From Neptunomonas japonica DSM 18939 (lineage in GTDB: Bacteria > Pseudomonadota > Gammaproteobacteria > Pseudomonadales > Balneatricaceae): a stretch of 64,000 nucleotides of DNA. The stretch lies in assembly GCF_000422765.1 (NCBI RefSeq), contig NZ_AUGR01000001.1, positions 186,001 to 250,000 on the forward strand, read 5' to 3'. Both the position numbers and the translations under genes were made by a program. Below the pieces are notes generated by a model. It saw only the letters and a program-made list of their open reading frames with translations, was not told where the DNA came from and made no database searches. Below are positions 56,136 through 64,000 of this stretch, in pieces; position 1 is the first letter of the stretch; the number at the start of each line of letters is the position of its first letter.

Positions 56136-56314
56136 AATTTATAGGATATAAGTAATGTTAATAATCCTTTAAGTGTACTTATACATAATGTTGAAATGTA
56201 CATGTTGGTTTAATGTATATGTAGATAATATCAACCTATATGTTGCAAATATATGTTGTTATTTAAGTAGTTTTTGTTTTTTTTTGTAGATGTTTGTTTG
56301 TTGATTTGTATATG

Positions 56315-56334
56315 TTGTCGTACATTGTTGTACA
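56315..56334 (+). promoter_or_regulatory. Tandem repeat upstream of fic
   Basis: TTGTCGTACA and TTGTTGTACA follow one another (9 of 10 identical), 28 bases ahead of the Fic start; more TTTGT copies precede them. Possible operator for autoregulation. Confidence 0.45.
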
Positions 56335-56362
56335 TGTGTGCGTTTTGTTCTCAAGGATAAGT

Positions 56363-57505
56363 ATGACCTTTAAACATTTTGATTTAGTCGTTGTTAAGCC
56401 TGATTTTGATTCTTCTCTAATTGATGTAGTTCTAGAGCTTGAGCATTTAAGGCGCCTTCAATTGAGAGGAGACACACCGGCACCAATATTTTTTCAGTTG
56501 AAAATGGTTTTTCATTTACTAGAAAGCCTTGGTTCTGCGCGAATAGAGGGTAATCATACGACTCTTGCTGATTATGTTGAAAATAAGATAAGTAGTGAAA
56601 GTGCTCCTAGCGAAGATATTCAAGAGATCAAGAACTTAGAAGAAGCTATGAGTTATGTGGAAGAGTGTTTGTCCGAAAGCTCAGAGATTACACATACATT
56701 TATCAAAGAGCTGCATCATTTGACCGTTAAAGGCCTGAAGAAAGAAGGTGATGATACTCCAGGAGCGTATAGACAGCATAACGTATCTATTTCTGGATCA
56801 AAGCATACGCCTCCAGATATTACACATGTCCAACCGTATATGGATGAATTGGTTAATTTTATTAATGCTGAAGGGCCAGCAAAATATGATTTGTTAAAGA
56901 CCGCAATTGCTCACCATAGGTTCTGTTGGATACATCCCTATGGAAACGGGAATGGTCGAGTAGTGCGTTTGTTGACGTATGCATTATTAATTAAGTATGG
57001 GTTTAATGTTCAAACTGGCGGGCGAGTTTTAAATCCGACAGCTGTATTTTGTAATGATCGGGAAGAGTACTACCGTAACTTGGAGTTAGCTGACCAGGGA
57101 ACGGACAAAGGCATTCAGTCTTGGTGTAGTTATGTGTTGTCAGGTATACGGGATGAGTTATACAAAGTAGATCGTCTTACGGATTATGCTTATCTGAAAA
57201 ATAAGATTCTATTACCAGCTATAGATTTGGCTAAAAACCGGGGCTTGATCAACACAGAAGAAGAGATAATCTTGCGTTTTGCATTGGAGAAGGGAGAGTT
57301 TAAAGCAGGAGACCTTTCTGATGTAATGCCTAGCCTGTCTGCTAGGCAAAGAACTTATTTAATCGGCAAATTAACTGATGCAGGAATGATTCAGCCTTCT
57401 AGACCTGGGGCAAGGTCATACATAATTCAGTTTATGAATAACGCCTTGTTACGTGGAGTGATGAGAAGTCTTGAGGCTGAAGGCTTTACTCCATCTCAGA
57501 GCTAG
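56363..57505 (+). CDS. Fic-domain protein with N-terminal self-inhibitory helix
   Basis: 380 residues from the ATG at 56363 (AAGGATA upstream). Inhibition motif SARIEGN at 58-64 (class II, in the same chain), then the Fic motif HPYGNGNGR beginning at His191. AMPylation or related NMP-transfer is expected; the C-terminal winged-helix-like part ([21 protein letters not shown]) may bind DNA. Lies between integrase and attR, an exchangeable slot. The target is unknown. Confidence 0.9.
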   Translation: MTFKHFDLVVVKPDFDSSLIDVVLELEHLRRLQLRGDTPAPIFFQLKMVFHLLESLGSARIEGNHTTLADYVENKISSESAPSEDIQEIKNLEEAMSYVEECLSESSEITHTFIKELHHLTVKGLKKEGDDTPGAYRQHNVSISGSKHTPPDITHVQPYMDELVNFINAEGPAKYDLLKTAIAHHRFCWIHPYGNGNGRVVRLLTYALLIKYGFNVQTGGRVLNPTAVFCNDREEYYRNLELADQGTDKGIQSWCSYVLSGIRDELYKVDRLTDYAYLKNKILLPAIDLAKNRGLINTEEEIILRFALEKGEFKAGDLSDVMPSLSARQRTYLIGKLTDAGMIQPSRPGARSYIIQFMNNALLRGVMRSLEAEGFTPSQS

Positions 57506-57540
57506 ATAAACGATGTTATTCAGCACGATCTAATTATTAG

Positions 57541-57560
57541 TTTCGACACTTTTTCGACAC
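57541..57560. repeat. Integrase arm-type repeats at attR
   Basis: TTTCGACAC twice (57541, 57552), matching the copies at 38929 and 39131. Confidence 0.6.
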
Positions 57561-57651
57561 ATGCAGTAATTCTTAAACGCCAGACATGAAAAAGGCCTGT
57601 AAAAACAGGCCCTTATCATTATGTTTTGGTGGAGGTGGCGGGTTTCGAACC
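57552..57651. repeat. attR: direct repeat in the tmRNA 3' end
   Basis: Matches 38929-39028 at about 96% identity by eye. It reaches 26 bases into the tmRNA and includes its terminator. Since ssrA is complete on this side, the insertion regenerated the gene's 3' end. Confidence 0.92.
57588..57610 (-). terminator. Terminator of ssrA
   Basis: GGCCTGT / ACAGGCC stem followed by a T run on the minus strand, 16 bases after the tmRNA CCA end; duplicated within attL. Confidence 0.85.
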
Positions 57652-57985
57652 CGCGTCCGCCAATCCGCCGCCATAAGGTCTACATGCATAGACACCTCTA
57701 TTAAGTTAACCCACCACGGCCCGAGGGTCAGGGCGTTTAGGGCGAGCCTTTTTAGTTTTAACCGTTCAGCTTAAGGCGAAGCATCCGGGCGGTTCTGTCT
57801 CAAATGACACCGCGAACCTCTAAGTTACAGACACCTTTGAGTGCGGCGCTAGCGGCCCTTAGGCTGCTAGAGCGTAGTTATCGTCGTTAGCAACTATAAC
57901 TGTGTAGTAATTGATTTACGTGATTCACTACACTCACGGCATGCACTTAAGGTTTTGTAATCAGCGTCGAAGCCATGTCACCCCC
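57626..57985 (-). ncRNA. ssrA: tmRNA
   Basis: 360 bases. 5' end GGGGGTG pairs with CACCTCC before the 3' ACCA; T-arm GGGTTTCGAACCC is present. The resume codon GCT opens the tag ANDDNYALAA followed by TAA. It rescues stalled ribosomes with SmpB, encoded just upstream on the same strand. The 3' end lies inside attR. Confidence 0.96.
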
Positions 57986-58043
57986 AAGTAGCGGGGATTA
58001 TAGCGGTTCGTGTGTATGAAAAGAAAGAAGTTTCGTACCTGTT

Positions 58044-58520
58044 TTAACGTTCCGCCATGATGCGTTGTTTTTGGCGATCCCAATCACGGTTCTTTTCAGT
58101 CTCGCGCTTATCATGCAATTTTTTACCTTTTACTAAGGCAATTTCGCATTTTACGCGGCCAGTCTTCCAGTAAAGGCCTAAAGCAACGCAGCTATAGCCT
58201 TTTGCTTCAACCTCTTCAGTGAGTCTGTCTATCTGGCGGCGGTGCAATAATAGTTTGCGGTCACGACGCGGTTCAGTGACAAAGTGGGTGCATGCTTGTG
58301 ATAAAGGGGAGATGTTGGCACCCACAAGCCATGCTTCGCCATCCTTGATCAGGACGTATGAATCGACGAGCTGTCCACGGCCGTCTCGAAGGCTTTTTAC
58401 TTCCCAGCCGGCAAGTGAAACGCCTGCTTCCAATTTGTCCTCGATATGGTATTCATATCGAGCACGTTTGTTGAGGCAGATGGTGCTACTCGTATTTTTT
58501 ACTTTCTTCTGTTTAGCCAT
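58044..58520 (-). CDS. smpB: SsrA-binding protein
   Basis: 158 residues. Conserved [54 protein letters not shown] and basic C-terminal tail [18 protein letters not shown]. Partner of tmRNA, upstream of it on the same strand. Confidence 0.97.
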   Translation of the reverse strand: MAKQKKVKNTSSTICLNKRARYEYHIEDKLEAGVSLAGWEVKSLRDGRGQLVDSYVLIKDGEAWLVGANISPLSQACTHFVTEPRRDRKLLLHRRQIDRLTEEVEAKGYSCVALGLYWKTGRVKCEIALVKGKKLHDKRETEKNRDWDRQKQRIMAER

Positions 58521-58696
58521 AGTGCGCGATTATAGCGATGGAGAGGGTTGGTAGGAAGCTGCTTAGTCCTTATTTATTGATTATTTAGTGAAGGATTTTG
58601 CAAATTTGCTGCGACTAAAGTTGTCAACGCCGCAAAGAAAGGGAACAATGCGCGCTTATTTATACTAATAGCAAAGAAAATATACTCGAGAAACGT

Positions 58697-60061
58697 ATGC
58701 AAGAAAAATTATCAATTCATGGTGCTTGGTCAAACCGTTGGGTTTTTATCTTGGCAGCAACCGGATCTGCAGTTGGTTTAGGTAATATTTGGAAGTTTCC
58801 TTACATCACCGGTGAGAATGGTGGTGGGGCCTTTGTACTGGTTTATCTCGTGTGTATCTTGATGGTAGGTATTCCTATCATGGTGTCAGAAGTATTGATC
58901 GGTCGCCGTGGTAGACAAAGCCCTATTAACTCGATGAAAGACTTAGCTGTTGAATCGGGGCTCACAACCAAGTGGTCCTTAGCTGGTTGGATGGGCGCGT
59001 TGGCTGGTGTCATGATTTTCTCTTTCTATTCTGTAGTTGCCGGCTGGGTGCTTTACTACGTGACCGGGATGGCTAATGGCGACTTTATTGATATCGGTAG
59101 CGAGATGGCCGGTAAGCGCTTCGAAACGTTATTAGGCGACTTTGAAACGCTACTAATTTGGCACAGTGTCTTCGTTGTCATGGTGATGGCTGTTGTTGCT
59201 GGCGGTGTGAATAAAGGCTTGGAGCGTGCTACACGTATCATGATGCCCGCATTGTTTGTGCTGTTGTTTATTCTATTAGCTTACTCTATGACCTCGGGTG
59301 CATTTGAGCAGGGCTTTGATTTCTTGTTTCATTTTGATCCTTCCCAGCTCACCTGGGACTCTGTGCTTGTCGCACTAGGGCACTCTTTCTTTACCTTGTC
59401 GTTGGGTATGGGGTCAATTATGGCTTATGGCTCTTATATGCCGAAAAAAGCCAGTATTGGTGGTACGGTTGTGATGATCGCACTCTTGGATACATTGGTT
59501 GCTTTGGTAGCGGGTTTAGCAATTTTCCCTATCGTATTTGCTAATCAGTTAGATCCTGGTGCTGGTCCTGGTTTGATGTTTATTACCTTGCCTGTTGCCT
59601 TTGGGCAGATGCCAGGCGGGCATATCTTTGGCTTCTTGTTCTTTGTGCTTATTGCCGTTGCTGCATGGACATCCGCTATTTCGTTGATGGAGCCTGCGGT
59701 TGCATGGATGGTCGAGAAATTTAAGATCAAGCGTCTTCCTGCCTGTACTGCATTAGGTGTTTTAGTGTGGACGCTGGGTGTGGCGTGCTTGGGGTCGTTC
59801 AACTTTATGTCTGATTTCAAAGTAGCAGGTATGACCTTCTTTGATCTTATGGACTTTGCAACGGCTAATATTATGTTGCCGTTGGGTGGCTTGTTTATTG
59901 CTATTTTTGCGGGCTGGAAAGTTAAACAGTATGCATTGCAGGATGAGTTGGCTATGCAGGGTTTTTGGTTTTCTGCATGGTATTTTGCTATTCGTTACGT
60001 TGCTCCGGTTGCGGTTGCAGCAATTTTTGCTCTAAATTTGTACAATAAGTTTGCCGTGTAG
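58697..60061 (+). CDS. Sodium-dependent transporter of the NSS family
   Basis: 454 residues, about 11-12 membrane helices. GSAVGLGNIWKFPYITGENGGGAF is the LeuT-type sodium/substrate motif (helix 1). The substrate is probably an amino acid or amine but cannot be named. Followed 16 bases later by ratA. Confidence 0.92.
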   Translation: MQEKLSIHGAWSNRWVFILAATGSAVGLGNIWKFPYITGENGGGAFVLVYLVCILMVGIPIMVSEVLIGRRGRQSPINSMKDLAVESGLTTKWSLAGWMGALAGVMIFSFYSVVAGWVLYYVTGMANGDFIDIGSEMAGKRFETLLGDFETLLIWHSVFVVMVMAVVAGGVNKGLERATRIMMPALFVLLFILLAYSMTSGAFEQGFDFLFHFDPSQLTWDSVLVALGHSFFTLSLGMGSIMAYGSYMPKKASIGGTVVMIALLDTLVALVAGLAIFPIVFANQLDPGAGPGLMFITLPVAFGQMPGGHIFGFLFFVLIAVAAWTSAISLMEPAVAWMVEKFKIKRLPACTALGVLVWTLGVACLGSFNFMSDFKVAGMTFFDLMDFATANIMLPLGGLFIAIFAGWKVKQYALQDELAMQGFWFSAWYFAIRYVAPVAVAAIFALNLYNKFAV

Positions 60062-60077
60062 AGTGGAAAGTTAAAAC

Positions 60078-60509
60078 ATGACGCAAGTTAATCGCAGTGC
60101 ATTAGTGCTGCATAGCGCCCAGCAGATGTTCGATATAGTGAATGATGTGTTGGCATATCCGGATTTTTTACCCTGGTGTGCCAATACTGAACTTCTCTTT
60201 GAAGATGAGCAGCAGATGGAGGCCACGCTTTATTTAGCAAAAGCGGGTTTGAAATATAGTTTTACGACGCATAACAGCTTAGTTCGGCCTAAAAAAATTG
60301 AGCTTGAGCTTGTAGAAGGGCCCTTCTCACAATTATCTGGGCATTGGACTTTTGAGGCGTTAAGTGACGAAGCGTGTAAAGTGAGCTTGAGCTTAGGTTT
60401 TGAGTTTGAAGGTAAGTTGAAAAATTTAGCTATGAGCAAAGTGTTTAACCAGGTGGCGACTACCTTGGTTGATGCTTTCGTGCAGCGAGCCGATGCAATT
60501 TATGAGTAA
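60078..60509 (+). CDS. ratA: RatA / coenzyme Q-binding START-like protein
   Basis: 143 residues with MFDIVNDVLAYPDFLPWC and the START-like beta layout. In E. coli RatA was linked to 50S binding; orthologues also resemble Coq10. Neighbour rnfH overlaps its 3' end as in E. coli. Confidence 0.92.
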   Translation: MTQVNRSALVLHSAQQMFDIVNDVLAYPDFLPWCANTELLFEDEQQMEATLYLAKAGLKYSFTTHNSLVRPKKIELELVEGPFSQLSGHWTFEALSDEACKVSLSLGFEFEGKLKNLAMSKVFNQVATTLVDAFVQRADAIYE

Positions 60510-60816
60510 TACTATGATTAATGTAGAAGTTGCTTTTGCTTTGCCTAGCGAGCAAAAAATTATTGCGCTTAAGGTTGAAGAGGGGGCTACAGCTTACGAT
60601 GCAGTAAAGCTATCGAAAGTGGATGAGGTTTATCCGCAGATTAATATCGATTCCGACCCAATGGGGATTTTTGGTAAAGCGATAAAAGACCCAAAAGTGA
60701 CTGTTTTAAAAGAAGGAAATAGAGTTGAGATCTACCGCCCGCTGATTGCTGATCCTAAAGAGGCTAGAGCAAAACGGGCAGCAAAAATCAAAGCACAACA
60801 AGAGACGCAACAATAA
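60502..60816 (+). CDS. rnfH: RnfH / RatB family protein
   Basis: 104 residues from the ATG at 60502 overlapping the ratA stop. Ubiquitin-like fold expected; MINVEVAFALPSEQKIIALKV and KDPKVTVLKEGNRVEIYRPL are the conserved blocks. Its stop is adjacent to that of the convergent bamE, with no gap for a terminator. Confidence 0.9.
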   Translation: MSNTMINVEVAFALPSEQKIIALKVEEGATAYDAVKLSKVDEVYPQINIDSDPMGIFGKAIKDPKVTVLKEGNRVEIYRPLIADPKEARAKRAAKIKAQQETQQ

Positions 60817-61155
60817 TTATTGCTGTGCCTCTGCTGCAGAAGGTTTGTAATCACCCGACAAGTTAGTTAATTGTCCGTCGGTGAAGAACAGTGAAAGATG
60901 TTCTTGTGTTCTGCTTTCTCCACCTTTTTTTAAGGTGGAAATATAGTCCCAACGTTCGCCGTTAAAAGTATCAACAACCAGCGGAGTGCCTAGCACATAG
61001 CGAACTTGTTTATAGTTCATGCCTGGCTTGAGTTGGTCGACCATCTCTTGTGTAATGATGTTCCCTTGTGGGATATCAATTTTGTAAACGCCAGGAAATC
61101 CTGAGCAGCCTGATAACAAAGTTACGGCGATAATGCTAATTAGAAACTTTCGCAT
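60817..61155 (-). CDS. bamE: Outer-membrane assembly lipoprotein BamE
   Basis: 112 residues. Lipobox LLSGCSG gives a lipidated Cys at residue 17; GNIITQEMVDQLKPGMNYKQVRYVLGTPL and DTFNGERWDYI are the BamE core. It is an accessory of the BAM complex. Divergent from fur. Confidence 0.95.
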   Translation of the reverse strand: MRKFLISIIAVTLLSGCSGFPGVYKIDIPQGNIITQEMVDQLKPGMNYKQVRYVLGTPLVVDTFNGERWDYISTLKKGGESRTQEHLSLFFTDGQLTNLSGDYKPSAAEAQQ

Positions 61156-61237
61156 CTGTAAATGACTTCCACTTTTACGTGTAAATAAAGATAATAGAGT
61201 CTAACATCCAGTTGTTGGAATCAATAGAGTAAAGATC

Positions 61238-61663
61238 ATGTCCGTCGAAAATCAAGAATTAAGGAAGGCAGGCCTTAAAGTTACTTTGCCACGCGTTAAA
61301 ATATATCAGATTCTCGAAAAAGCAGGTGAGGGTGATCATTTTAGTGCTGAAGATATCTATAAACTGCTGATGGAAATTGGCGAAGATGTTGGTTTGGCAA
61401 CAGTTTATCGTGTGCTAACTCAATTTGAAGCAGCAGGTTTGGTGACTCGTCATCACTTTGAAGGTGGGCATTCTGTTTTTGAATTGGCAAGCGCTGAAGA
61501 GCACGACCATATTGTTTGCGTCAAATGTGGCAAGGTGCGAGAGTTTGTTGATCAGAAACTGATTGATCGTCAGTACGAAATTGCTAAAGACTTAGGTTTT
61601 ACTATTACAGATCGTACAATTTATCTTTACGGTGTCTGTGTAGACGGTTGTACTGCTAAATAG
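61238..61663 (+). CDS. fur: Ferric uptake regulator
   Basis: 141 residues. N-terminal HTH (LRKAGLKVTLPRVKIYQILE), GLATVYRVLTQFEAAGLV and the metal-site HDHIVCVKCGKVREF; all typical of Fur. Divergent from bamE, the usual arrangement. It represses iron uptake when iron is high. Confidence 0.97.
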   Translation: MSVENQELRKAGLKVTLPRVKIYQILEKAGEGDHFSAEDIYKLLMEIGEDVGLATVYRVLTQFEAAGLVTRHHFEGGHSVFELASAEEHDHIVCVKCGKVREFVDQKLIDRQYEIAKDLGFTITDRTIYLYGVCVDGCTAK

Positions 61664-61683
61664 ATTAAATCGTATTAATAAAG

Positions 61684-61707
61684 AGCCGACTCAGTGTCGG
61701 CTTTTTG
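61684..61707. terminator. Terminator between fur and recN
   Basis: AGCCGAC / GTCGGCT with a TCAGT loop and TTTTT on the fur side. Confidence 0.88.
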
Positions 61708-61738
61708 GTTTTTTGCCGTTAGCTAAGCCATCTATTGG

Positions 61739-63397
61739 CTAGACTCCTAACATTTCCTTTGCATGCTCAATTGAGCGCTTAGTTACATCAATCCCACCTA
61801 GCATGCGTGCAATTTCTTGAACTCTTTCTTTTTTTAGCAGCGTATTTATGTGTGTATGTGTGTGTTCTTTACCGGCACGTTTGCAAACAAATAGGTGTTG
61901 ATGCCCTTGTGAAGCTACTTGCGGCTGATGCGTTACACACATTATCTGTGCTCGCTCTCCCAGCTGGCGAAGCATTCGCCCGACAACTTCCGCTATAGCG
62001 CCACCAATACCAACATCCACTTCGTCAAAGATTAGCGTAGGCGTTGTTGAGCTTTGTGCAGTGATAACCTGAATGGCAAGACTGATGCGCGAAAGCTCAC
62101 CTCCAGAGGCTATTTTTGCGAGCGGGCGAGCGGGTTGACCTTTGTTGGTGGCGATTAAAAACTCAATGTCTTCTAAGCCGCTTGCTTGCGGGGCGTCTGT
62201 TTCTGTCAGGGTCGCCATGAAGTTGGCTGAAGTCATGCCCAGTAAATGTAGTTGTTCGTTAATTTGTTTGTTTATCTGTCTGGCTGCTTTTCGGCGTACA
62301 GCACTGAGTTTTGTTGCAGCATGGGTGTATTCAGAGCGAATTTTATCTACATCAATGCTGAATTGCTCAAGCGTCTCGTCTGTACTTTGTAAAGCATCGA
62401 GCTCTGTTTTTAGTTGCACATGAAAAGCGGGCAATGTTTCGGGTGATACACGGTGCTTGCGAGCAATGTCATAAATGCATGAGAGGCGCTCTTCTGTCTC
62501 TGTTAAGCGCTCTGGGCTGATTTCGACACGATCAAGGTAGTGACGAAGTTCTTGAGTGGCTTCATCAATTTGTATTTGAGCACTGCTCAAGAGCTCTGTT
62601 GCTTGGGTAACGGCAGGTGCTTGGTCGTTTAATTCTGCAAGTAGTTGTAATGCTTGATGCAATAGTTGATTGCAGCTCTCTTGTTCTGCTTCGCAAGTGA
62701 CTTCAAGAATTTTATGCCCGTTTTGTAAAATGCTGCCGGCTTGGCTTAGTGTTTTTTGTTCTTGCTCAAGGGTTGTTAGCTCGCCTTCAAGCATGCCTAG
62801 TTGGTCTAATTCGTTTAACTGGTAGCTAAGGAGTTGAACTTTGGCTTGGTGTTCCTCTCCTTGATTAAGTAGGGCGTCTAGGAGTTTTTGTTGTTTGTGC
62901 CACTGCTGGAAAAGGTTCTTAACTTTTGTTGCTTGAATGATCTGGCCAGCAAACTGATCGACCAGTTCGCGGTGATGGTCTTTCTTTAAAAGGCGCTGGT
63001 GTTCATGTTGTCCATGAATGGCAATAAGGTGCTCACCAAATTCTTTGAGTGCATTAAGTGGGCAGGGTTGGCCGTTAATATAGCTCCGAGAACGTCCTTC
63101 TCGCGTAATTACACGTCGGATAATGCATTCGTTGTCTTGATCAAGGTCTTGCTCTTTGAGCCATGTTTTAGCATCGTGAAGCGCATCAATATTAAAGCTT
63201 GCAATAATCTCTGCCCGTTCTGCTCCATGTCTCACGCTGCCGCTATCGGCTCTGTAGCCAAGTGTTAATCCCAATGCATCTAGCATGATGGATTTTCCGG
63301 CACCGGTTTCACCGCTGACTACTGTCATTCCTTGCTTTAGTTCAAGATCTAGCGATTCGACAATAGCGTAGTTGCGGATGGTCAGTTGCGTCAGCAT
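61739..63397 (-). CDS. recN: DNA repair protein RecN
   Basis: 552 residues from the ATG at 63397 (MLTQLTIRNYAIVESL); a start 18 bases upstream is possible. SMC-like: Walker A GETGAGKSIM, two coiled-coil arms (about 150-370), signature IASGGELSRISLA, Walker B TLIFDEVDVGIGG. Acts in double-strand break repair. Divergent from grpE, as in many gammaproteobacteria. Confidence 0.95.
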   Translation of the reverse strand: MLTQLTIRNYAIVESLDLELKQGMTVVSGETGAGKSIMLDALGLTLGYRADSGSVRHGAERAEIIASFNIDALHDAKTWLKEQDLDQDNECIIRRVITREGRSRSYINGQPCPLNALKEFGEHLIAIHGQHEHQRLLKKDHHRELVDQFAGQIIQATKVKNLFQQWHKQQKLLDALLNQGEEHQAKVQLLSYQLNELDQLGMLEGELTTLEQEQKTLSQAGSILQNGHKILEVTCEAEQESCNQLLHQALQLLAELNDQAPAVTQATELLSSAQIQIDEATQELRHYLDRVEISPERLTETEERLSCIYDIARKHRVSPETLPAFHVQLKTELDALQSTDETLEQFSIDVDKIRSEYTHAATKLSAVRRKAARQINKQINEQLHLLGMTSANFMATLTETDAPQASGLEDIEFLIATNKGQPARPLAKIASGGELSRISLAIQVITAQSSTTPTLIFDEVDVGIGGAIAEVVGRMLRQLGERAQIMCVTHQPQVASQGHQHLFVCKRAGKEHTHTHINTLLKKERVQEIARMLGGIDVTKRSIEHAKEMLGV

Positions 63398-63504
63398 TTT
63401 GATTATTCCATACATGTGTATTTATACAGTACTTTATTTATAGGCGATTTTTGCGTCAGGTGCAATCGTGTCAAATCAATCCTATTGAAAAAAAGTCGAA
63501 TTAG

Positions 63505-63534
63505 GGTTGAATTTACGGCTTGGGGCCCCATAAA
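63505..63534 (+). promoter_or_regulatory. Heat-shock (sigma-32) promoter of grpE
   Basis: TTGAA at 63507 and CCCCATAAA at 63526, spaced by 14 bases, match the RpoH consensus (CTTGAA, 13-17, CCCCAT). It lies about 53 bases before the grpE ATG. Confidence 0.85.
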
Positions 63535-63586
63535 GATCGCATTCTAGTTTTTTAGTATTTTATGGCTGCTTGAGTTGGAGAGCCCC

Positions 63587-64000
63587 ATGGCGAATGACCA
63601 GACGACACAAAATGAAACGGTTGAATCCGCAGATGTGGATAACGTGAACCTTGATGCATCAAATCTTGATGAGTCAGAAGCGGCAGTAGATGCCAATGAT
63701 GAGCAAGCTGGCGAAGCTGCGGATGACGTAGCAAAACAGTTGTCCGAAGCTCAGGCAGAGGTTGCTGTACTTAAAGAGCAGGTTTTGCGCTCAGCTGCTG
63801 ATGTTCAAAATGCTCGTCGTAGAGCAGAAAAGGATGTTGAGAAAGCTCACAAATTTGCTCTTGATAAATTTGTGAATGAAATGCTGCCTATCGTAGATAG
63901 CTTAGAGCGTGCGCTAGAAACCTGTAGTGCTGATGATGAAGCAACGAAAGCATTACGCGATGGTGTTGAAATGACACATAGCATGTATATCGCGGGCTTG
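63587..64000 (+). CDS. grpE: Nucleotide exchange factor GrpE, 3' truncated by window edge
   Basis: First 138 residues. Acidic variable N terminus, then the long helix with VLRSAADVQNARRRAEKDVEKA and KFVNEMLPIVDSLERAL typical of GrpE, the DnaK exchange factor. The frame is open at the end of the window. Confidence 0.96.
   Translation, partial: MANDQTTQNETVESADVDNVNLDASNLDESEAAVDANDEQAGEAADDVAKQLSEAQAEVAVLKEQVLRSAADVQNARRRAEKDVEKAHKFALDKFVNEMLPIVDSLERALETCSADDEATKALRDGVEMTHSMYIAGL

Larger units (their letters stand above)
38929..57651. mobile_element. Integrated Pf-like filamentous prophage with defence and Fic cargo
   Basis: Bounded by the two copies of the ssrA 3'-end repeat. Order: cargo methyltransferase and associated genes; repressor; small DNA-binding genes; methyltransferase-like gene; ssDNA-binding protein; coat genes; pIII-like; pVI-like; Zot/pI; two small membrane genes; replication initiator; tyrosine integrase; Fic. 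From the repressor rightwards this is the order of Pf phages of Pseudomonas. All parts appear intact, so the phage may be functional. Confidence 0.85.

Noticed and set aside
61200-61237. Fur box before fur
   Set aside because: Only a partial AGATAAT-like match, not a convincing 19-base dyad.
1-64000. CRISPR arrays, rRNA operons or IS elements
   Set aside because: No regularly spaced repeats, rRNA or transposase genes were seen on reading the window.

Overview
The window is chromosomal DNA of a marine-type gammaproteobacterium, most like the Oceanospirillales. The evidence is the order ribBA-ribH-nusB-thiL-pgpA, dxs-ispA-xseB next to sodium-type pomA/pomB-like stator genes, fur/bamE/ratA/rnfH/smpB around ssrA, a phasin, and TRAP transport. 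This assignment is inference from gene content; no rRNA is present.

Layout. 1-6.6 kb: riboflavin/thiamine/lipid genes, a PepSY protein with a PhoPQ-like two-component system, and a true GTP cyclohydrolase II. 6.6-11.5 kb: isoprenoid genes (dxs, ispA) with xseB, then the flagellar stator pair. 11.5-19.4 kb: cytochrome c, a HerA-like ATPase, a metallo-beta-lactamase-fold protein, the tRNA-queuosine mannosyltransferase joined to modABC, and a phasin behind a perfect palindrome. 19.4-33 kb: a membrane diguanylate cyclase with two solute-binding domains, a GST, DUF1223, and a catabolic cluster (LysR, TRAP transporter, three-subunit flavin/2Fe-2S amine or imino-acid dehydrogenase, RidA). 33-37.6 kb: a polyamine/opine-type ABC importer.

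38.9-57.65 kb: an integrated element of about 18.7 kb in the 3' end of ssrA (tmRNA), bounded by direct repeats of about 100 bp. Its right two thirds follow the gene order of Pf-type filamentous phages (Inoviridae): repressor, small DNA-binding proteins, ssDNA-binding protein, coat proteins, adsorption protein, Zot/pI, replication initiator, integrase. Its left third is a cargo block: a C5 cytosine methyltransferase facing a leftward-regulated small gene, a GHKL (Hsp90/MutL-like) ATPase, two coupled genes of unknown function, and a protein with a probable Mrr-like PD-(D/E)xK nuclease domain. I read this as a candidate restriction or anti-phage system carried by a filamentous prophage, and it is the best candidate here for something undescribed. 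A Fic protein sits between integrase and attR. Immediately left of attL is the wreck of an older related element: an integrase fragment plus an intact-looking yefM-yoeB toxin-antitoxin pair.

57.6-64 kb: tmRNA with smpB, a sodium:neurotransmitter-type symporter, ratA-rnfH, bamE, fur, recN and the start of grpE behind a sigma-32-like promoter.
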